From SHVO01 sp050250575 (GTDB lineage: Bacteria; Pseudomonadota; Alphaproteobacteria; Rhodospirillales; Rhodospirillaceae), in assembly GCA_050250575.1 (NCBI GenBank), contig JBFWOJ010000009.1, positions 62,001 through 126,000 on the forward strand: a stretch of DNA of 64,000 bases, in the 5' to 3' direction. The notes beneath the pieces are model-generated. The model was given only the letters and a program-made list of their open reading frames with translations, was not told the origin of the DNA and ran no database searches. Both the position numbers and the translations under genes were made by a program. The first letter of the stretch is position 1. The number at the start of each line of letters is the position of its first letter. This document shows, piece after piece, positions 1 to 8,959 of this stretch.

Positions 1-963
1 TTCGCCCACCACGCCCAGCGTATCCCCGGCCTTGACCGACAAGGTGACGCCGTCGACGGCTTTGATATGGCCGACCGTGCGGCGAATGACCCCGCGTTTG
101 ATGGGGAACCAGACCTTGAGATCGTCGGCCGCCATCACCTCCGGCGCGTGGACGACCGGCGCCGGCGGCGAGCCTTTGGGCTCCGCGGCGACAAGGTGCT
201 TGGTGTAGCTGTGCTCCGGCGCGCGGAACACTTTCTCCACTTCGCCTTGCTCGACGATGAGCCCGTCCTTCATCACGCAGACGCGCCCGCCGAGCTTGCG
301 GACGATGGCTAGGTCATGGGTGATGAAAAGCATGGCCATGCCGAGACGCCGCTGCAGATCCTTGAGCAGGTCCAAGATCTGCGCCTGGATCGTGACATCC
401 AGCGCCGTCGTCGGCTCGTCGGCGATCAAGAGGTCGGGGCCGAGGGCGAGCGCCATCGCGATCATCACGCGCTGACGCTGTCCGCCCGACAGCTCGTGCG
501 GCAAGGCTTTCAAGCGGGTCTCGGCCTCAGGCAGGCCGACGTCGCGCAGAAGCTCGATCACGCGCGCCCGTTTGGCGTCATCGTCCATGCCGCCGTGGAC
601 TTCGAGCACCTCGCCCACCTGCTTCTCGATATTGTGCAGCGGGTTGAGCGAGGTCATGGGTTCCTGGAACACCATCCCGACCCGATTGCCGCGGATCTCG
701 CGCATCACGTCCTCCGGCGCGTTGATGATCTCCGCGCCTTTGAACTTGATGCTGCCTTTGGGATGGCGCGCGCGCGGGTAAGGCAACAGGCGCAGGATGG
801 AGAGGGCGGTGACGGTCTTGCCGCTGCCGCTCTCTCCCACCAGCGACATGGTTTCGCCTTTGCGCAGCGTGAAAGACGCGGACTTGACGGCGGCGACCTC
901 ACCTCCGCCTTGGCCGAAGCTCACGGCGAGGTCCTCGATCTCGAGCAGCGGTGTATCGGTCAT
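1..963 (-). CDS. yejF: YejF-type dual ATP-binding ABC protein (3' part outside window)
   Basis: ATPase that powers the YejABEF oligopeptide/murein-peptide importer on the cytoplasmic face. Read from 963 leftwards, the first half has a Walker A motif (GESGSGKT), an ABC signature (LSGGQRQR) and a Walker B with DEPTTALD. It is followed by the oligopeptide-transporter tail and the start of a second nucleotide-binding half that ends at base 1 just before its own Walker A. That two-in-one layout is what YejF shows, rather than separate OppD and OppF subunits. The ATG (961-963) overlaps the yejE stop in an ATGA arrangement, so the two are translationally coupled. The gene is truncated only by the window edge; 321 codons are visible. 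Confidence 0.9.
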   Translation of the reverse strand, partial: MTDTPLLEIEDLAVSFGQGGGEVAAVKSASFTLRKGETMSLVGESGSGKTVTALSILRLLPYPRARHPKGSIKFKGAEIINAPEDVMREIRGNRVGMVFQEPMTSLNPLHNIEKQVGEVLEVHGGMDDDAKRARVIELLRDVGLPEAETRLKALPHELSGGQRQRVMIAMALALGPDLLIADEPTTALDVTIQAQILDLLKDLQRRLGMAMLFITHDLAIVRKLGGRVCVMKDGLIVEQGEVEKVFRAPEHSYTKHLVAAEPKGSPPAPVVHAPEVMAADDLKVWFPIKRGVIRRTVGHIKAVDGVTLSVKAGDTLGVVGE

Positions 964-2000
964 GCGAAGGTCTTACGCGGATCGAGGGCGTCACGGACGG
1001 CTTCGCCGACGAAGATCAGGAGAGTCAGCATGCCCGCGATGACGAAGAACCCGGTGAGACCCAGCCACGGCGCTTGCAGGTTCTCCTTGCCCTGACGCAA
1101 CAGCTCGCCCAGGGACGGCGAGCCCGGCGGCATGCCGAGGCCGAGGAAGTCGAGCGAGGTGAGCGCGACGACGGCGCCGGAGATAATGAAGGGAAGGAAG
1201 GTGACGGTCGCCACCACCGCGTTGGGAAGGATGTGCTTGGCCATGACGCCGACGTCGTTCATGCCGAGCGCCTTGGCCGCCCGGACGTAATCGAGGTTCC
1301 GGGCGCGCAGGAACTCGGCGCGCACCACCGGGACAAGCGCGGTCCAGCTGAAAAGAAGAAGGACGAGCAGCAGCGTCCAAAATCCCGGCAGCACGATCGA
1401 CGAGACGATGATCAGGATGAAAAGCTGCGGCAGACCGCTCCAGATCTCGATGAAGCGCTGGAAGGCAAGGTCCACCCAGCCGCCGAAATATCCCTGCACC
1501 GCGCCGGCGGCGACACCGATCAGGGTCGAGACCAACGTGAGCGCGATGGCGAAGAGCATGGACAGGCGGAAGCCGTAGATCAGGCGGGCGAGCACGTCAC
1601 GCCCCTGATTGTCCGTGCCGAGCCAGTGGCGCGCCGATGGCGGCGCGGGCGCGGGCTGTCCCAGGTTGAAATCGATCGTGCGGTAGTCATAGGGAATCAG
1701 CGGCTCGATCATCCAGCCTTCGGCGTTTACGAGGTCGCGCAGGTAGGGATCGGTGTAGTCGGCCGGGGTTTCAAACACACCGCCGAAGGTCGTCTCGGGA
1801 TAATCCCGGATCACCGGGGCATAGAGCTCGCCCTTGAAGCTGATCAGCAAGGGCCGGTCGTTGGCGATGAATTCCGCGAACAGGCAGATCACGAACAGGA
1901 CGGACACGATAATCAGCGACCAAAAGCCCCGGCTGTTGGCCCGGAAGTTGGCCCACCGGCGCCGATTGATGGCCGACATGCGTTGCGCCAGGCTGCTCAT
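960..2000 (-). CDS. yejE: YejE-type ABC transporter permease
   Basis: Inner-membrane permease of the YejABEF peptide importer, 346 residues. It has an N-terminal membrane segment near residues 28-47, a long periplasmic insert, and a BPD-type transmembrane domain in the C-terminal half. The EAA-loop-like stretch (RAAKALGMNDVGVMAKHILP) docks on the ATPase. The insert before the TM domain and the segment GTDNQGRDVLARLIYGFR are typical of OppC/YejE permeases. The start ATG overlaps the yejB stop (ATGA) and the stop overlaps the yejF start, so the three are one translationally coupled block. Family known; substrate inferred from the Yej type only. Confidence 0.9.
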   Translation of the reverse strand: MSSLAQRMSAINRRRWANFRANSRGFWSLIIVSVLFVICLFAEFIANDRPLLISFKGELYAPVIRDYPETTFGGVFETPADYTDPYLRDLVNAEGWMIEPLIPYDYRTIDFNLGQPAPAPPSARHWLGTDNQGRDVLARLIYGFRLSMLFAIALTLVSTLIGVAAGAVQGYFGGWVDLAFQRFIEIWSGLPQLFILIIVSSIVLPGFWTLLLVLLLFSWTALVPVVRAEFLRARNLDYVRAAKALGMNDVGVMAKHILPNAVVATVTFLPFIISGAVVALTSLDFLGLGMPPGSPSLGELLRQGKENLQAPWLGLTGFFVIAGMLTLLIFVGEAVRDALDPRKTFA

Positions 2001-3076
2001 GTGGCGCGCGCCTCGAAATCGATGCGCGGATCGACCACGTGATAGGCGAGGTCGCTGATGAGATTCAACAGGAGCCCGATGATGCTGAACACATACAGCG
2101 TCCCGAAGATGACCGGGTAATCGCGGTCGATGATCGCCTGGTAACCGAGCAGCCCGAGGCCGTCGAGCGAGAAGATCACCTCGATCAGCAGTGATCCGGT
2201 GAACAGCATCCCCACGAGCGTGGCGGGAAAGGCGGCGATGACGATCAGCATGGCGTTGCGGAAAACGTGTCCATACAGCACGCGGCGCTCAGTCAGCCCT
2301 TTGGCTTTGGCGGTCAGCACATACTGCTTGTTGATCTCCTCCATGAAGGAGTTCTTGGTCAGCATGGTCAGCGAGGCGAACCCTCCGATCACCATGGCCG
2401 AGACGGGAAGGGCAAGGTGCCAGAGGTAATCTAGGATTTTTCCGCCCGTGCTGAGCTGCTCCCAGTTCTCCGACGTCAGACCGCGCAACGGAAACCAGTT
2501 GAGGTAGCTGCCGCCGGCGAACAGCACGATCAGGAGGATCGCGAACATGAAGCTCGGCACCGCGTAGCCGATGACGATGGCGTAGGACGTGGCGATGTCG
2601 AAGCGGCTGCCGTCGCGCACCGCCTTGGCGATCCCCATCGGGATCGAGACCAGATAGATGATCAGGGTCGACCACAGACCCAGGGAGATCGAGACCGGCA
2701 TTTTCTCCAGGATCAGATCCCCCACGTCGATGGTGCGGTAGAAGCTTTCCCCGAGATCGAAGGCCACGTAGTTCTTCATCATCAGGAAATAGCGTTCGTG
2801 CGGCGGCTTGTCGAAACCGAACTGCCGCTCGATCGACTTGACGAACTCCGGGTCCAGGCCCTGGGCGCCGCGGTAGGCGCTGGCCGAACTGCCGGCCGCC
2901 GCGCGGGCCACATCGCCGCCGCCCGACAATCCGCCGCCGTCGAGGCCGCGGACCTGGGCCAGGACGCGCTCCACCGGCCCGCCGGGAGCGACCTGGACGA
3001 TCAGGAAGTTAAGGGTGATGATGCCGAACAGCGTCAGCGGAATAAGCGCAAGCCGGCGAAGGATATAAGCAAACAC
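1997..3076 (-). CDS. yejB: YejB-type ABC transporter permease
   Basis: Partner permease of YejE, 359 residues from the GTG at 3074-3076. I chose this start because it gives the classic OppB/YejB amino end (FAYILRRLALIPLTLFGI, first TM helix) and lies just after the upstream solute-binding gene stop; the longer reading frame would run back into that gene. The first helix is followed by the periplasmic insert seen in YejB (residues near 40-100, Gly/Ala-rich) and a six-helix BPD domain with an EAA-like loop (AKAKGLTERRVLYGHVFRNA). The stop overlaps the yejE ATG by four bases. Confidence 0.88.
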   Translation of the reverse strand: MFAYILRRLALIPLTLFGIITLNFLIVQVAPGGPVERVLAQVRGLDGGGLSGGGDVARAAAGSSASAYRGAQGLDPEFVKSIERQFGFDKPPHERYFLMMKNYVAFDLGESFYRTIDVGDLILEKMPVSISLGLWSTLIIYLVSIPMGIAKAVRDGSRFDIATSYAIVIGYAVPSFMFAILLIVLFAGGSYLNWFPLRGLTSENWEQLSTGGKILDYLWHLALPVSAMVIGGFASLTMLTKNSFMEEINKQYVLTAKAKGLTERRVLYGHVFRNAMLIVIAAFPATLVGMLFTGSLLIEVIFSLDGLGLLGYQAIIDRDYPVIFGTLYVFSIIGLLLNLISDLAYHVVDPRIDFEARAT

Positions 3077-3096
3077 GGTCGGCGGGGTTCCCGTCG

Positions 3097-5061
3097 TTAG
3101 GTCCGGCGCCGGCGCAGCAGCACGGCCGCAATGCCGGCGAGGGCCAGGGCTATGGCTATCATAACCCACATCCCAGGGCCTTTGTCTCGGGGCGCGTCCT
3201 CACTTTCCGCGGAAGCGGGCGCCCTCGCGGCCGGCGCCGTGTCGGTCCACCACAACGCAATCGCCGCCTCGCCGATCTGCCCTAACCCGAGCGCGGGATG
3301 GACCTCGGGGTGCTTCAGCTTGTCCCACACCGCGAACCAGGCTGCCGGCGCGGCATAGCGCAGCACCTGATAGTGATTGAAGGTCAGGACACGATCGAGG
3401 GCCCGTGTGGCGGTGGTGACCTCTTCATAGGTCTTCGCCTGAACGATGTGCTCGATCAGGGCGTCGATCGCCGGATCCTTGATGCCGGAATAGTTGGCGC
3501 TTCCCTTCCGGTCGGCCGCCGTCGCGCTGAGCTGGTCGCGCAATTCGCTGCCCGGCGTCAGCGTCGTCGTCATGCCGATATAGATGGCGTCGTAATCGAA
3601 ATCGTTCACGCGGTTTGCATACTGGGCCGTATCCACAAAGCGGATGCTCGCCTCGATACCGATGCGCTTCATGTCCTGAACCCACGGCGCGAGCACGCGT
3701 TCGAGGCTCGGTTGCACCGAGGTGATTTCGAAAGCGAGCGTTTGGCCGTCCTTGACGCGCCTTCCGCCCTCGACTTTCCATCCGGCCGCATCGAGAAGGG
3801 ATGCGGCCTTGTTCAGATTCTCGCGGCTGGGGCCGTTGCCCTGCGTCGTCGGCTGCGTGAACTCCGTCGTGAACAAGTCCGGCGGCAGCGTGTCCTTGAA
3901 AGGCTCCAGGAGTTTCAGCTCCTCGGGGCTCGGCAGTCCTTTCGCCTCCAGCGGTGAGCCTTGCCAATAACTGCGCAGGCGTGCGTAGAGGCCGTGCTGA
4001 ATGGTTTTATTGAGCGATTCGAAATCAAAGGTGAGGTTGATGGCTTCGCGCACGCGCCGGTCCTGGAACATGGGGCGGCGCAAATTGACATTAAGGGTCG
4101 TCACGTCGAGGGGCTGAATGCTCGGCACCTCGAGCTTCCTCACCCGCCCTTCTCTGAAGGCCGGGAAGTCGTAACCGGTGGCCCAGCGGGCAGCCAACGC
4201 CTCGCGCGTAAAATCATAGTTGCCGGTCTTGAAGGCTTCGAACTGGACATCGTCATCGCGGTAGTACTCGTAGCGGACGTACTCGAAGTTATACATTCCC
4301 CGCGTGACCGGAAGGTCCTTGGCCCAGTAGTCAGGCAGGCGCTTGTAGCGCACGAACCGCCCGACCTCGAAGGAATCGATGGTGTAAGGCCCGCTGCTCA
4401 CGGGGATATCGAGCGTCGTGGCTTCGAAATCGCGTCCCTTCCAATAGGCCTCCGAAAGGATCGGGAACTCGCCGAGCAGCAGAGGGACCTTCGCATTCTC
4501 GGCATTCTTGATCGTGAAGCGGACCGTCCGCGGATCGATCACCTCACCCTTTTCGACATCGGAATAGACGAAGCGATAGACCGGGATCGCTTTGGTGATG
4601 AGCGTGTTGAAACTGAACAGGACGTCGGAAGCGGTGATCGGCGAGCCGTCGCTGAAGCGCGCGCCGTCCCGCAGCACGAATTGCACCCATGAGCCGTCCT
4701 GCGCGATCTCGATGGTCTGCGCGATCAGGCCGTAGCGCGAGTACGGCTCGTCGAGGCTGCCCGACATAAGAGAATCGTGCATGAGCGTTATGGCGCCGTA
4801 GGCCTGCGCGCCCTTGATGGTGAAGGGATTGAAGGTGTCGAACGTCAGGAAGGCTTCGTTCGACTGCACGAATTCTCCGGTCTTCGGCGCATTCGGGTTC
4901 ACATATTCGAAATGCGTGAAGTCCGGCCCGTATTTGGGCTCGCCATAGAGTGCGACCGCCGGCACGGGTTTGCCGCGCGTCGCGGCCGATGACGGCGCCG
5001 TGATGGTCATCAAAGCCGATAACGCGACGGAGATGGAAGAGAGTGCAATGCGAACTGACAC
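3097..5061 (-). CDS. yejA: YejA-like extracellular solute-binding protein, copy 1 (SBP family 5) with C-terminal membrane tail
   Basis: Periplasmic receptor of family 5 (DppA/OppA/YejA) that hands peptides to YejBE. The start is the GTG at 5059-5061: it has AAGGA eight bases upstream and gives a normal signal peptide ending near SSAATRG, whereas the longer frame overlaps the gene upstream. The body shows the YejA hallmark ALYGEPKYGPDFTHFEYVNP and the SDGSPITASDVLFSFN segment. 654 residues, longer than the usual ~600 because of a Pro/Ala/Glu-rich linker, a hydrophobic helix and a final RRRRT. Such a tail is odd for a soluble periplasmic receptor and suggests inner-membrane anchoring or a sorting signal. 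First of three tandem paralogues; 22 bases follow copy 2. Confidence 0.88.
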   Translation of the reverse strand: MSVRIALSSISVALSALMTITAPSSAATRGKPVPAVALYGEPKYGPDFTHFEYVNPNAPKTGEFVQSNEAFLTFDTFNPFTIKGAQAYGAITLMHDSLMSGSLDEPYSRYGLIAQTIEIAQDGSWVQFVLRDGARFSDGSPITASDVLFSFNTLITKAIPVYRFVYSDVEKGEVIDPRTVRFTIKNAENAKVPLLLGEFPILSEAYWKGRDFEATTLDIPVSSGPYTIDSFEVGRFVRYKRLPDYWAKDLPVTRGMYNFEYVRYEYYRDDDVQFEAFKTGNYDFTREALAARWATGYDFPAFREGRVRKLEVPSIQPLDVTTLNVNLRRPMFQDRRVREAINLTFDFESLNKTIQHGLYARLRSYWQGSPLEAKGLPSPEELKLLEPFKDTLPPDLFTTEFTQPTTQGNGPSRENLNKAASLLDAAGWKVEGGRRVKDGQTLAFEITSVQPSLERVLAPWVQDMKRIGIEASIRFVDTAQYANRVNDFDYDAIYIGMTTTLTPGSELRDQLSATAADRKGSANYSGIKDPAIDALIEHIVQAKTYEEVTTATRALDRVLTFNHYQVLRYAAPAAWFAVWDKLKHPEVHPALGLGQIGEAAIALWWTDTAPAARAPASAESEDAPRDKGPGMWVMIAIALALAGIAAVLLRRRRT

Positions 5062-5083
5062 GGTCGACGTCCTTTGAGCGTTC

Positions 5084-7069
5084 TTAGGTCCGGCGTCTCC
5101 GGGCGATGAACAGCCCAAGCGCGATGATGACGAGGAGTCCGAGCGCGAGACCCCATCGCGCGTCACCGCCGCCGGCCGCGGCCGGTTGGGACGCGGTTGC
5201 CGGCGTGGCCGCGCTGGCCGATGCGGCCCACCATAAGACGATGGGCGTTTCTCCGAGCCCATCGGAAAACTCGCCCATCATGCCCAGCCCCAAAGGAGGC
5301 GTCTTCTCAGGCGCGGCCAGTTTCGTCGTCCAGTACGCATAGCGCTCGGTCGGCGCCGTGTACGTGAGCAACTGGTAGTGATTCCAGGTCAGCACACGAT
5401 CCAACGCCTTGGTCGCGGCAGTGACATCTTCGTAGGTGGAGGCGGCGACGATCTTGTCGATCAGCGCATCGACCACCGGGTCCTTCACGCCGCTCAAGTT
5501 GTTCGCGCCGGAAACATCGGCGACGGCCGAGCCCCAGTTTTCCCGTTGCTCCGGACCCGGCGTCAGGTCGTTGCGCGGAAAGACGACGACGGTTGCGTCG
5601 AAATCGAAGCTATTGAGGCGGTTGATGAACTGCGAGGTGTCCACCATGCGCAAGGAGGCCTTGATCCCAAGTCTCTCCAGATTTTGGGTGAACGGAAGGA
5701 ACACGCGTTCCGTCCCCTGCTGGCGGATCAGGAACTCGAAGGTGAAGGGTTGACCGGTTTTCGCATGGATCAGGGCCCCATCCTTCAGAACCCAGCCGGC
5801 CGCTTCCAGCAGTTCGCGCGCCTTCAATAGATTGTCGCGCAGATTGCCATCGCCTTTGGTGACGGGGTGGCTGAACTCCGTCGTGAACACCTCATCGGGC
5901 ACTTTGCCGCGGAACGGTTCGAGCAGGGCGAGTTCCGCTTCGCTTGGGAGGCCTGTCGCTTCCAGCGGCGAGCCCTGCCAGTAGCTGCGCGAGCGTACAT
6001 ATTGGCCGTAGAACAAGCTGGCGTTCAGCGATTCGAAGTCGAAGGCGTAGCCCAGCGCTTCGCGCACACGGCGATCCTGAAACAGCGGCCGGCGCAGGTT
6101 GAAGTACACCGGCTGGGCGCCCTTCGGCAGGATGTCGGGCACCTCCATCTTCTTCACGCGCCCGTCGCGCACGGCGGGGAAATCGTAGCCCGTCGCCCAG
6201 CGCCGCGCCGTCACTTCGCGCAGGTAGTCATAGCCGTTGGTCTTGAAGGCCTCGAATTCGACGTCGTCGTCCAGGAAATATTCGAAGCGGACGCGGTCAA
6301 AGTTGTTGAGGCCGCGATTCACGGGCAGATCCTTGCCCCAATAATTCTCGTCACGGCGATAGACGAGGTACTTGCCCACCTCGAAGCTGTCGATGACATA
6401 CGGCCCGTTGGTAACCGGGATATCGAGCGTCGTTGCCGAGAAGTCGCGGCCGCTCCACCAGGCCTTGGACAGAACCGGCAAGAACTTCGCCAGAAGGAAA
6501 GGAAGCTTGCGGTTGTCCGTCGTTTTGAAAACGAACCGCACCGTACGCGGATCGCGAATTTCGGTCTTGGCGACGTCCGCATACATGCTGCGGTACCGCG
6601 GCACCGCATCCTTGACCAGGATATCGAAGCTGAATACCACGTCCTCGGCGGTGACCGGTGACCCGTCCGAGAATTTGGCTTCCGGCCGGATGACGAACTC
6701 GATCCATGAATTATCCGGAGCCACTTCCGCCGTCTGTGCAATCAGGCCGTACACGGACGCCGGTTCGTCCTGGCTCGACGTCATCAGCGTGTCGTAGAGC
6801 AACAACTCCAGTCCATGCGCTGAAGCGCCTTTCACCGTGTAAGGATTGAAGGTGTCGAAGGTCAGGAACGCTTCATTGGCCTTCGTGAAGGTCCCGCCCT
6901 TCGGCGCGTTGGGATTCGCATAGTCGAAGTGGGTGAAGCCCGGCCCGTACTTAGGCTCGCCGTAAAGGGCAAGGCCGTGGACGGGCTTTCCGGTGACGAT
7001 GGCGTGCGCGGGAGGTCCGCTCAGCGCCAGAACGGCGGCAAGCGCTGCGGTGAATCCGCGCATGGTCAT
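5084..7069 (-). CDS. yejA: YejA-like extracellular solute-binding protein, copy 2 with C-terminal membrane tail
   Basis: Second family 5 solute-binding paralogue, 661 residues (an in-frame ATG two codons later is equally possible). Signal peptide ending near GPPAHA, then the shared hallmark VHGLALYGEPKYGP and FSDGSPVTAEDVVFSFD. It aligns with copy 1 along its whole length. It also ends in an Ala/Pro/Gly-rich linker, a hydrophobic stretch (LALGLLVIIALGLFIA) and RRRRT, so the tail is conserved between copies 1 and 2. Only 6 bases separate its ATG from the copy 3 stop. Peptide or murein-fragment binding is inferred from the Yej family, not shown here. Confidence 0.88.
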   Translation of the reverse strand: MTMRGFTAALAAVLALSGPPAHAIVTGKPVHGLALYGEPKYGPGFTHFDYANPNAPKGGTFTKANEAFLTFDTFNPYTVKGASAHGLELLLYDTLMTSSQDEPASVYGLIAQTAEVAPDNSWIEFVIRPEAKFSDGSPVTAEDVVFSFDILVKDAVPRYRSMYADVAKTEIRDPRTVRFVFKTTDNRKLPFLLAKFLPVLSKAWWSGRDFSATTLDIPVTNGPYVIDSFEVGKYLVYRRDENYWGKDLPVNRGLNNFDRVRFEYFLDDDVEFEAFKTNGYDYLREVTARRWATGYDFPAVRDGRVKKMEVPDILPKGAQPVYFNLRRPLFQDRRVREALGYAFDFESLNASLFYGQYVRSRSYWQGSPLEATGLPSEAELALLEPFRGKVPDEVFTTEFSHPVTKGDGNLRDNLLKARELLEAAGWVLKDGALIHAKTGQPFTFEFLIRQQGTERVFLPFTQNLERLGIKASLRMVDTSQFINRLNSFDFDATVVVFPRNDLTPGPEQRENWGSAVADVSGANNLSGVKDPVVDALIDKIVAASTYEDVTAATKALDRVLTWNHYQLLTYTAPTERYAYWTTKLAAPEKTPPLGLGMMGEFSDGLGETPIVLWWAASASAATPATASQPAAAGGGDARWGLALGLLVIIALGLFIARRRRT

Positions 7070-7075
7070 ACCGTT

Positions 7076-8923
7076 CTACTTGCCGGCCTTGCGCGCGGCG
7101 TCCACTTTCGCCGCCTTGGCGGGATCCAGCCACCACGTGGTCAAGTCGGGGCCTTGCAGCGGTATTTTCGAGGGATGGCCGAACTTGTTCCAGTACGCGT
7201 GCCGAATTTGGCCCGCCGTCAGTTCGGGAACCGCATACCAGTTCCAAAGCAACACGCGGTCGAGCGCGCGCGTATGCGCGACCAGGCTCTCCCGGGTGGG
7301 CGCAACGATCAGCGCTTCGACGATCTCGTCGATCACCGGATTTTTTATGCCGCCCCAATTGCGGCTGCCCGGCCGGTCCGCCGCTGCGGAGCCCCAGAAT
7401 TCGCGCTGCTCGTTCCCGGGCGAGATGCTTTGCCCCGGAATACCAATGATCATATCGAAGTCGAATTCGTTGAGCCGGTTGATCGCCTGCGTCGTATCGA
7501 TCATGCGCAGCGTACCCTTGATGCCTAACCGCTCGAGGTTCTGAAGGTACGGCGAAACCCAGCGCTCGATCCCGGGCTGCCAGATCGTGAATTCGAAAGT
7601 GAATTGTTCGCCGGCCTTGTTGGTCAGCACGCCGTTCTTCACTTCCCATCCCGCCTTCGTCAGCAGGTCTCTCGCCTTCAGCAGATTGTCGCGCAGGCTC
7701 CCGGTCCCGGTCGTGCGCGGCGGCTCGAACGGCTTGGTGAAGACCTCCTCGGGAATCTTGCCTTTATACTTGGATAGGATGGCGAGCTCTTCGCCTTGGG
7801 GCAGACCCGTCGATGCCAGTTCCGACCCCTGGAAGTAACTAGCCATAGGCGCGTACTGGCCATAGGCGATGGTTTTGTTCAGCGAATCGAAATCGAAAGC
7901 GAGCGCCATGGCCTGACGAACGCGGATATCCTGAAATTTCGGACGGCGCAGGTTCATCACGAACCCTTGGGCGTTGTCCGGAAGTTTGTCGCGGAACTCC
8001 TCTTTCATCATCAGGCCGGCATCGATGACTTTTTGATCGTAGCCCGTCGCCCAACGCAGCGCCGTGTTCTCGGCGATGTGGTCGTATTGATAGGCCTTGA
8101 ACGCTTCGAATGCGACCTGGTCGTCGCGATAATAATCGATGCGGATTTCGTCGAAGTTGTGAGTGCCTTTGGTCACCGTGAGATCTTTGCCCCAGTAGTT
8201 CGGATCGCGGCGCCACACGACGAAGCGGCCTTGTTCGAAGCTCGCGATCTTGTAAGGGCCGGATCCGACGGGAATATCGAGAGTGGTGTTTTCGATCCCG
8301 CGCTTCTCCCAGAAGGCTTTGCTGATGACCGGCAGGTCGCCCAGGATCATCGGCAGTTCGGCGTTATTGCCGTGCTTGAACGTGAATCGGACTTTGCGCG
8401 GGCCGGTCTTCTCGACCTTGGCGACGTCGCCCCAATAGAGCCGGTAGAGCGGAAGGCCTTTGCTCATCAGCGTCTCGAAGCTGAAGATCACATCCTCGGG
8501 CGTGACCGGCTTGCCGTCGTGGAATTTCGCCTCGGCGCGCAGCGTGTACTCAAGCCACGTATTGTCCTGCGCAAGCTCCATGGTCTCGCAGAGAAGGCAG
8601 TACACTGCGGACGGTTCGTCCGCGCCCCGGACGATCAGCCCTTCGTTGAAGTAACCGCTAAACCCGAGGTAGGTGAGGAGGCCCGCCGGCGTACCCTTCA
8701 CCGAAAAGGGATTGAAGGTGTCGAACGTCGATAAGCCCGGTAGCCGCAATGTGCCGCCTTTTGGCGCGTTCGCATTGACATAGTCGAAGATCTCATTCGG
8801 ACCGTATTTTGCCTCGCCGTGCATCGCCAGCGCATGAACGGGTTTGCCGCGCACCACCGCCTGTGCCGGCGTCGCGGCGAGCGCGGCCAGCGCCGCACCA
8901 ATGACTGCAAGCATTCGGCTCAT
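7076..8923 (-). CDS. yejA: YejA-like extracellular solute-binding protein, copy 3
   Basis: Third tandem family 5 solute-binding protein, 615 residues, with a strong AGGAGG seven bases before its ATG and a signal peptide ending near TPAQAVV. It has the same fold landmarks as copies 1 and 2 (HALAMHGEAKYGP, FHDGKPVTPEDVIFSFE, QGSELASTGLPQGEELA) but is more diverged and ends in a lysine/alanine tail without a membrane helix, so it should be a freely soluble periplasmic receptor. It is the promoter-proximal copy. Three receptors for one permease pair suggests different ligand ranges; this is inference. Confidence 0.88.
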   Translation of the reverse strand: MSRMLAVIGAALAALAATPAQAVVRGKPVHALAMHGEAKYGPNEIFDYVNANAPKGGTLRLPGLSTFDTFNPFSVKGTPAGLLTYLGFSGYFNEGLIVRGADEPSAVYCLLCETMELAQDNTWLEYTLRAEAKFHDGKPVTPEDVIFSFETLMSKGLPLYRLYWGDVAKVEKTGPRKVRFTFKHGNNAELPMILGDLPVISKAFWEKRGIENTTLDIPVGSGPYKIASFEQGRFVVWRRDPNYWGKDLTVTKGTHNFDEIRIDYYRDDQVAFEAFKAYQYDHIAENTALRWATGYDQKVIDAGLMMKEEFRDKLPDNAQGFVMNLRRPKFQDIRVRQAMALAFDFDSLNKTIAYGQYAPMASYFQGSELASTGLPQGEELAILSKYKGKIPEEVFTKPFEPPRTTGTGSLRDNLLKARDLLTKAGWEVKNGVLTNKAGEQFTFEFTIWQPGIERWVSPYLQNLERLGIKGTLRMIDTTQAINRLNEFDFDMIIGIPGQSISPGNEQREFWGSAAADRPGSRNWGGIKNPVIDEIVEALIVAPTRESLVAHTRALDRVLLWNWYAVPELTAGQIRHAYWNKFGHPSKIPLQGPDLTTWWLDPAKAAKVDAARKAGK

Positions 8924-8959
8924 CCTCGGTCCTCCTCGTGAAGCGCTTGAAGGTGCGGC

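Noticed and set aside
1..8923. Microcin C import or biosynthesis locus
   Set aside because: Yej-type importers do take up microcin C in E. coli, but there is no microcin biosynthesis or immunity gene; general peptide or murein-fragment uptake is the simpler reading.
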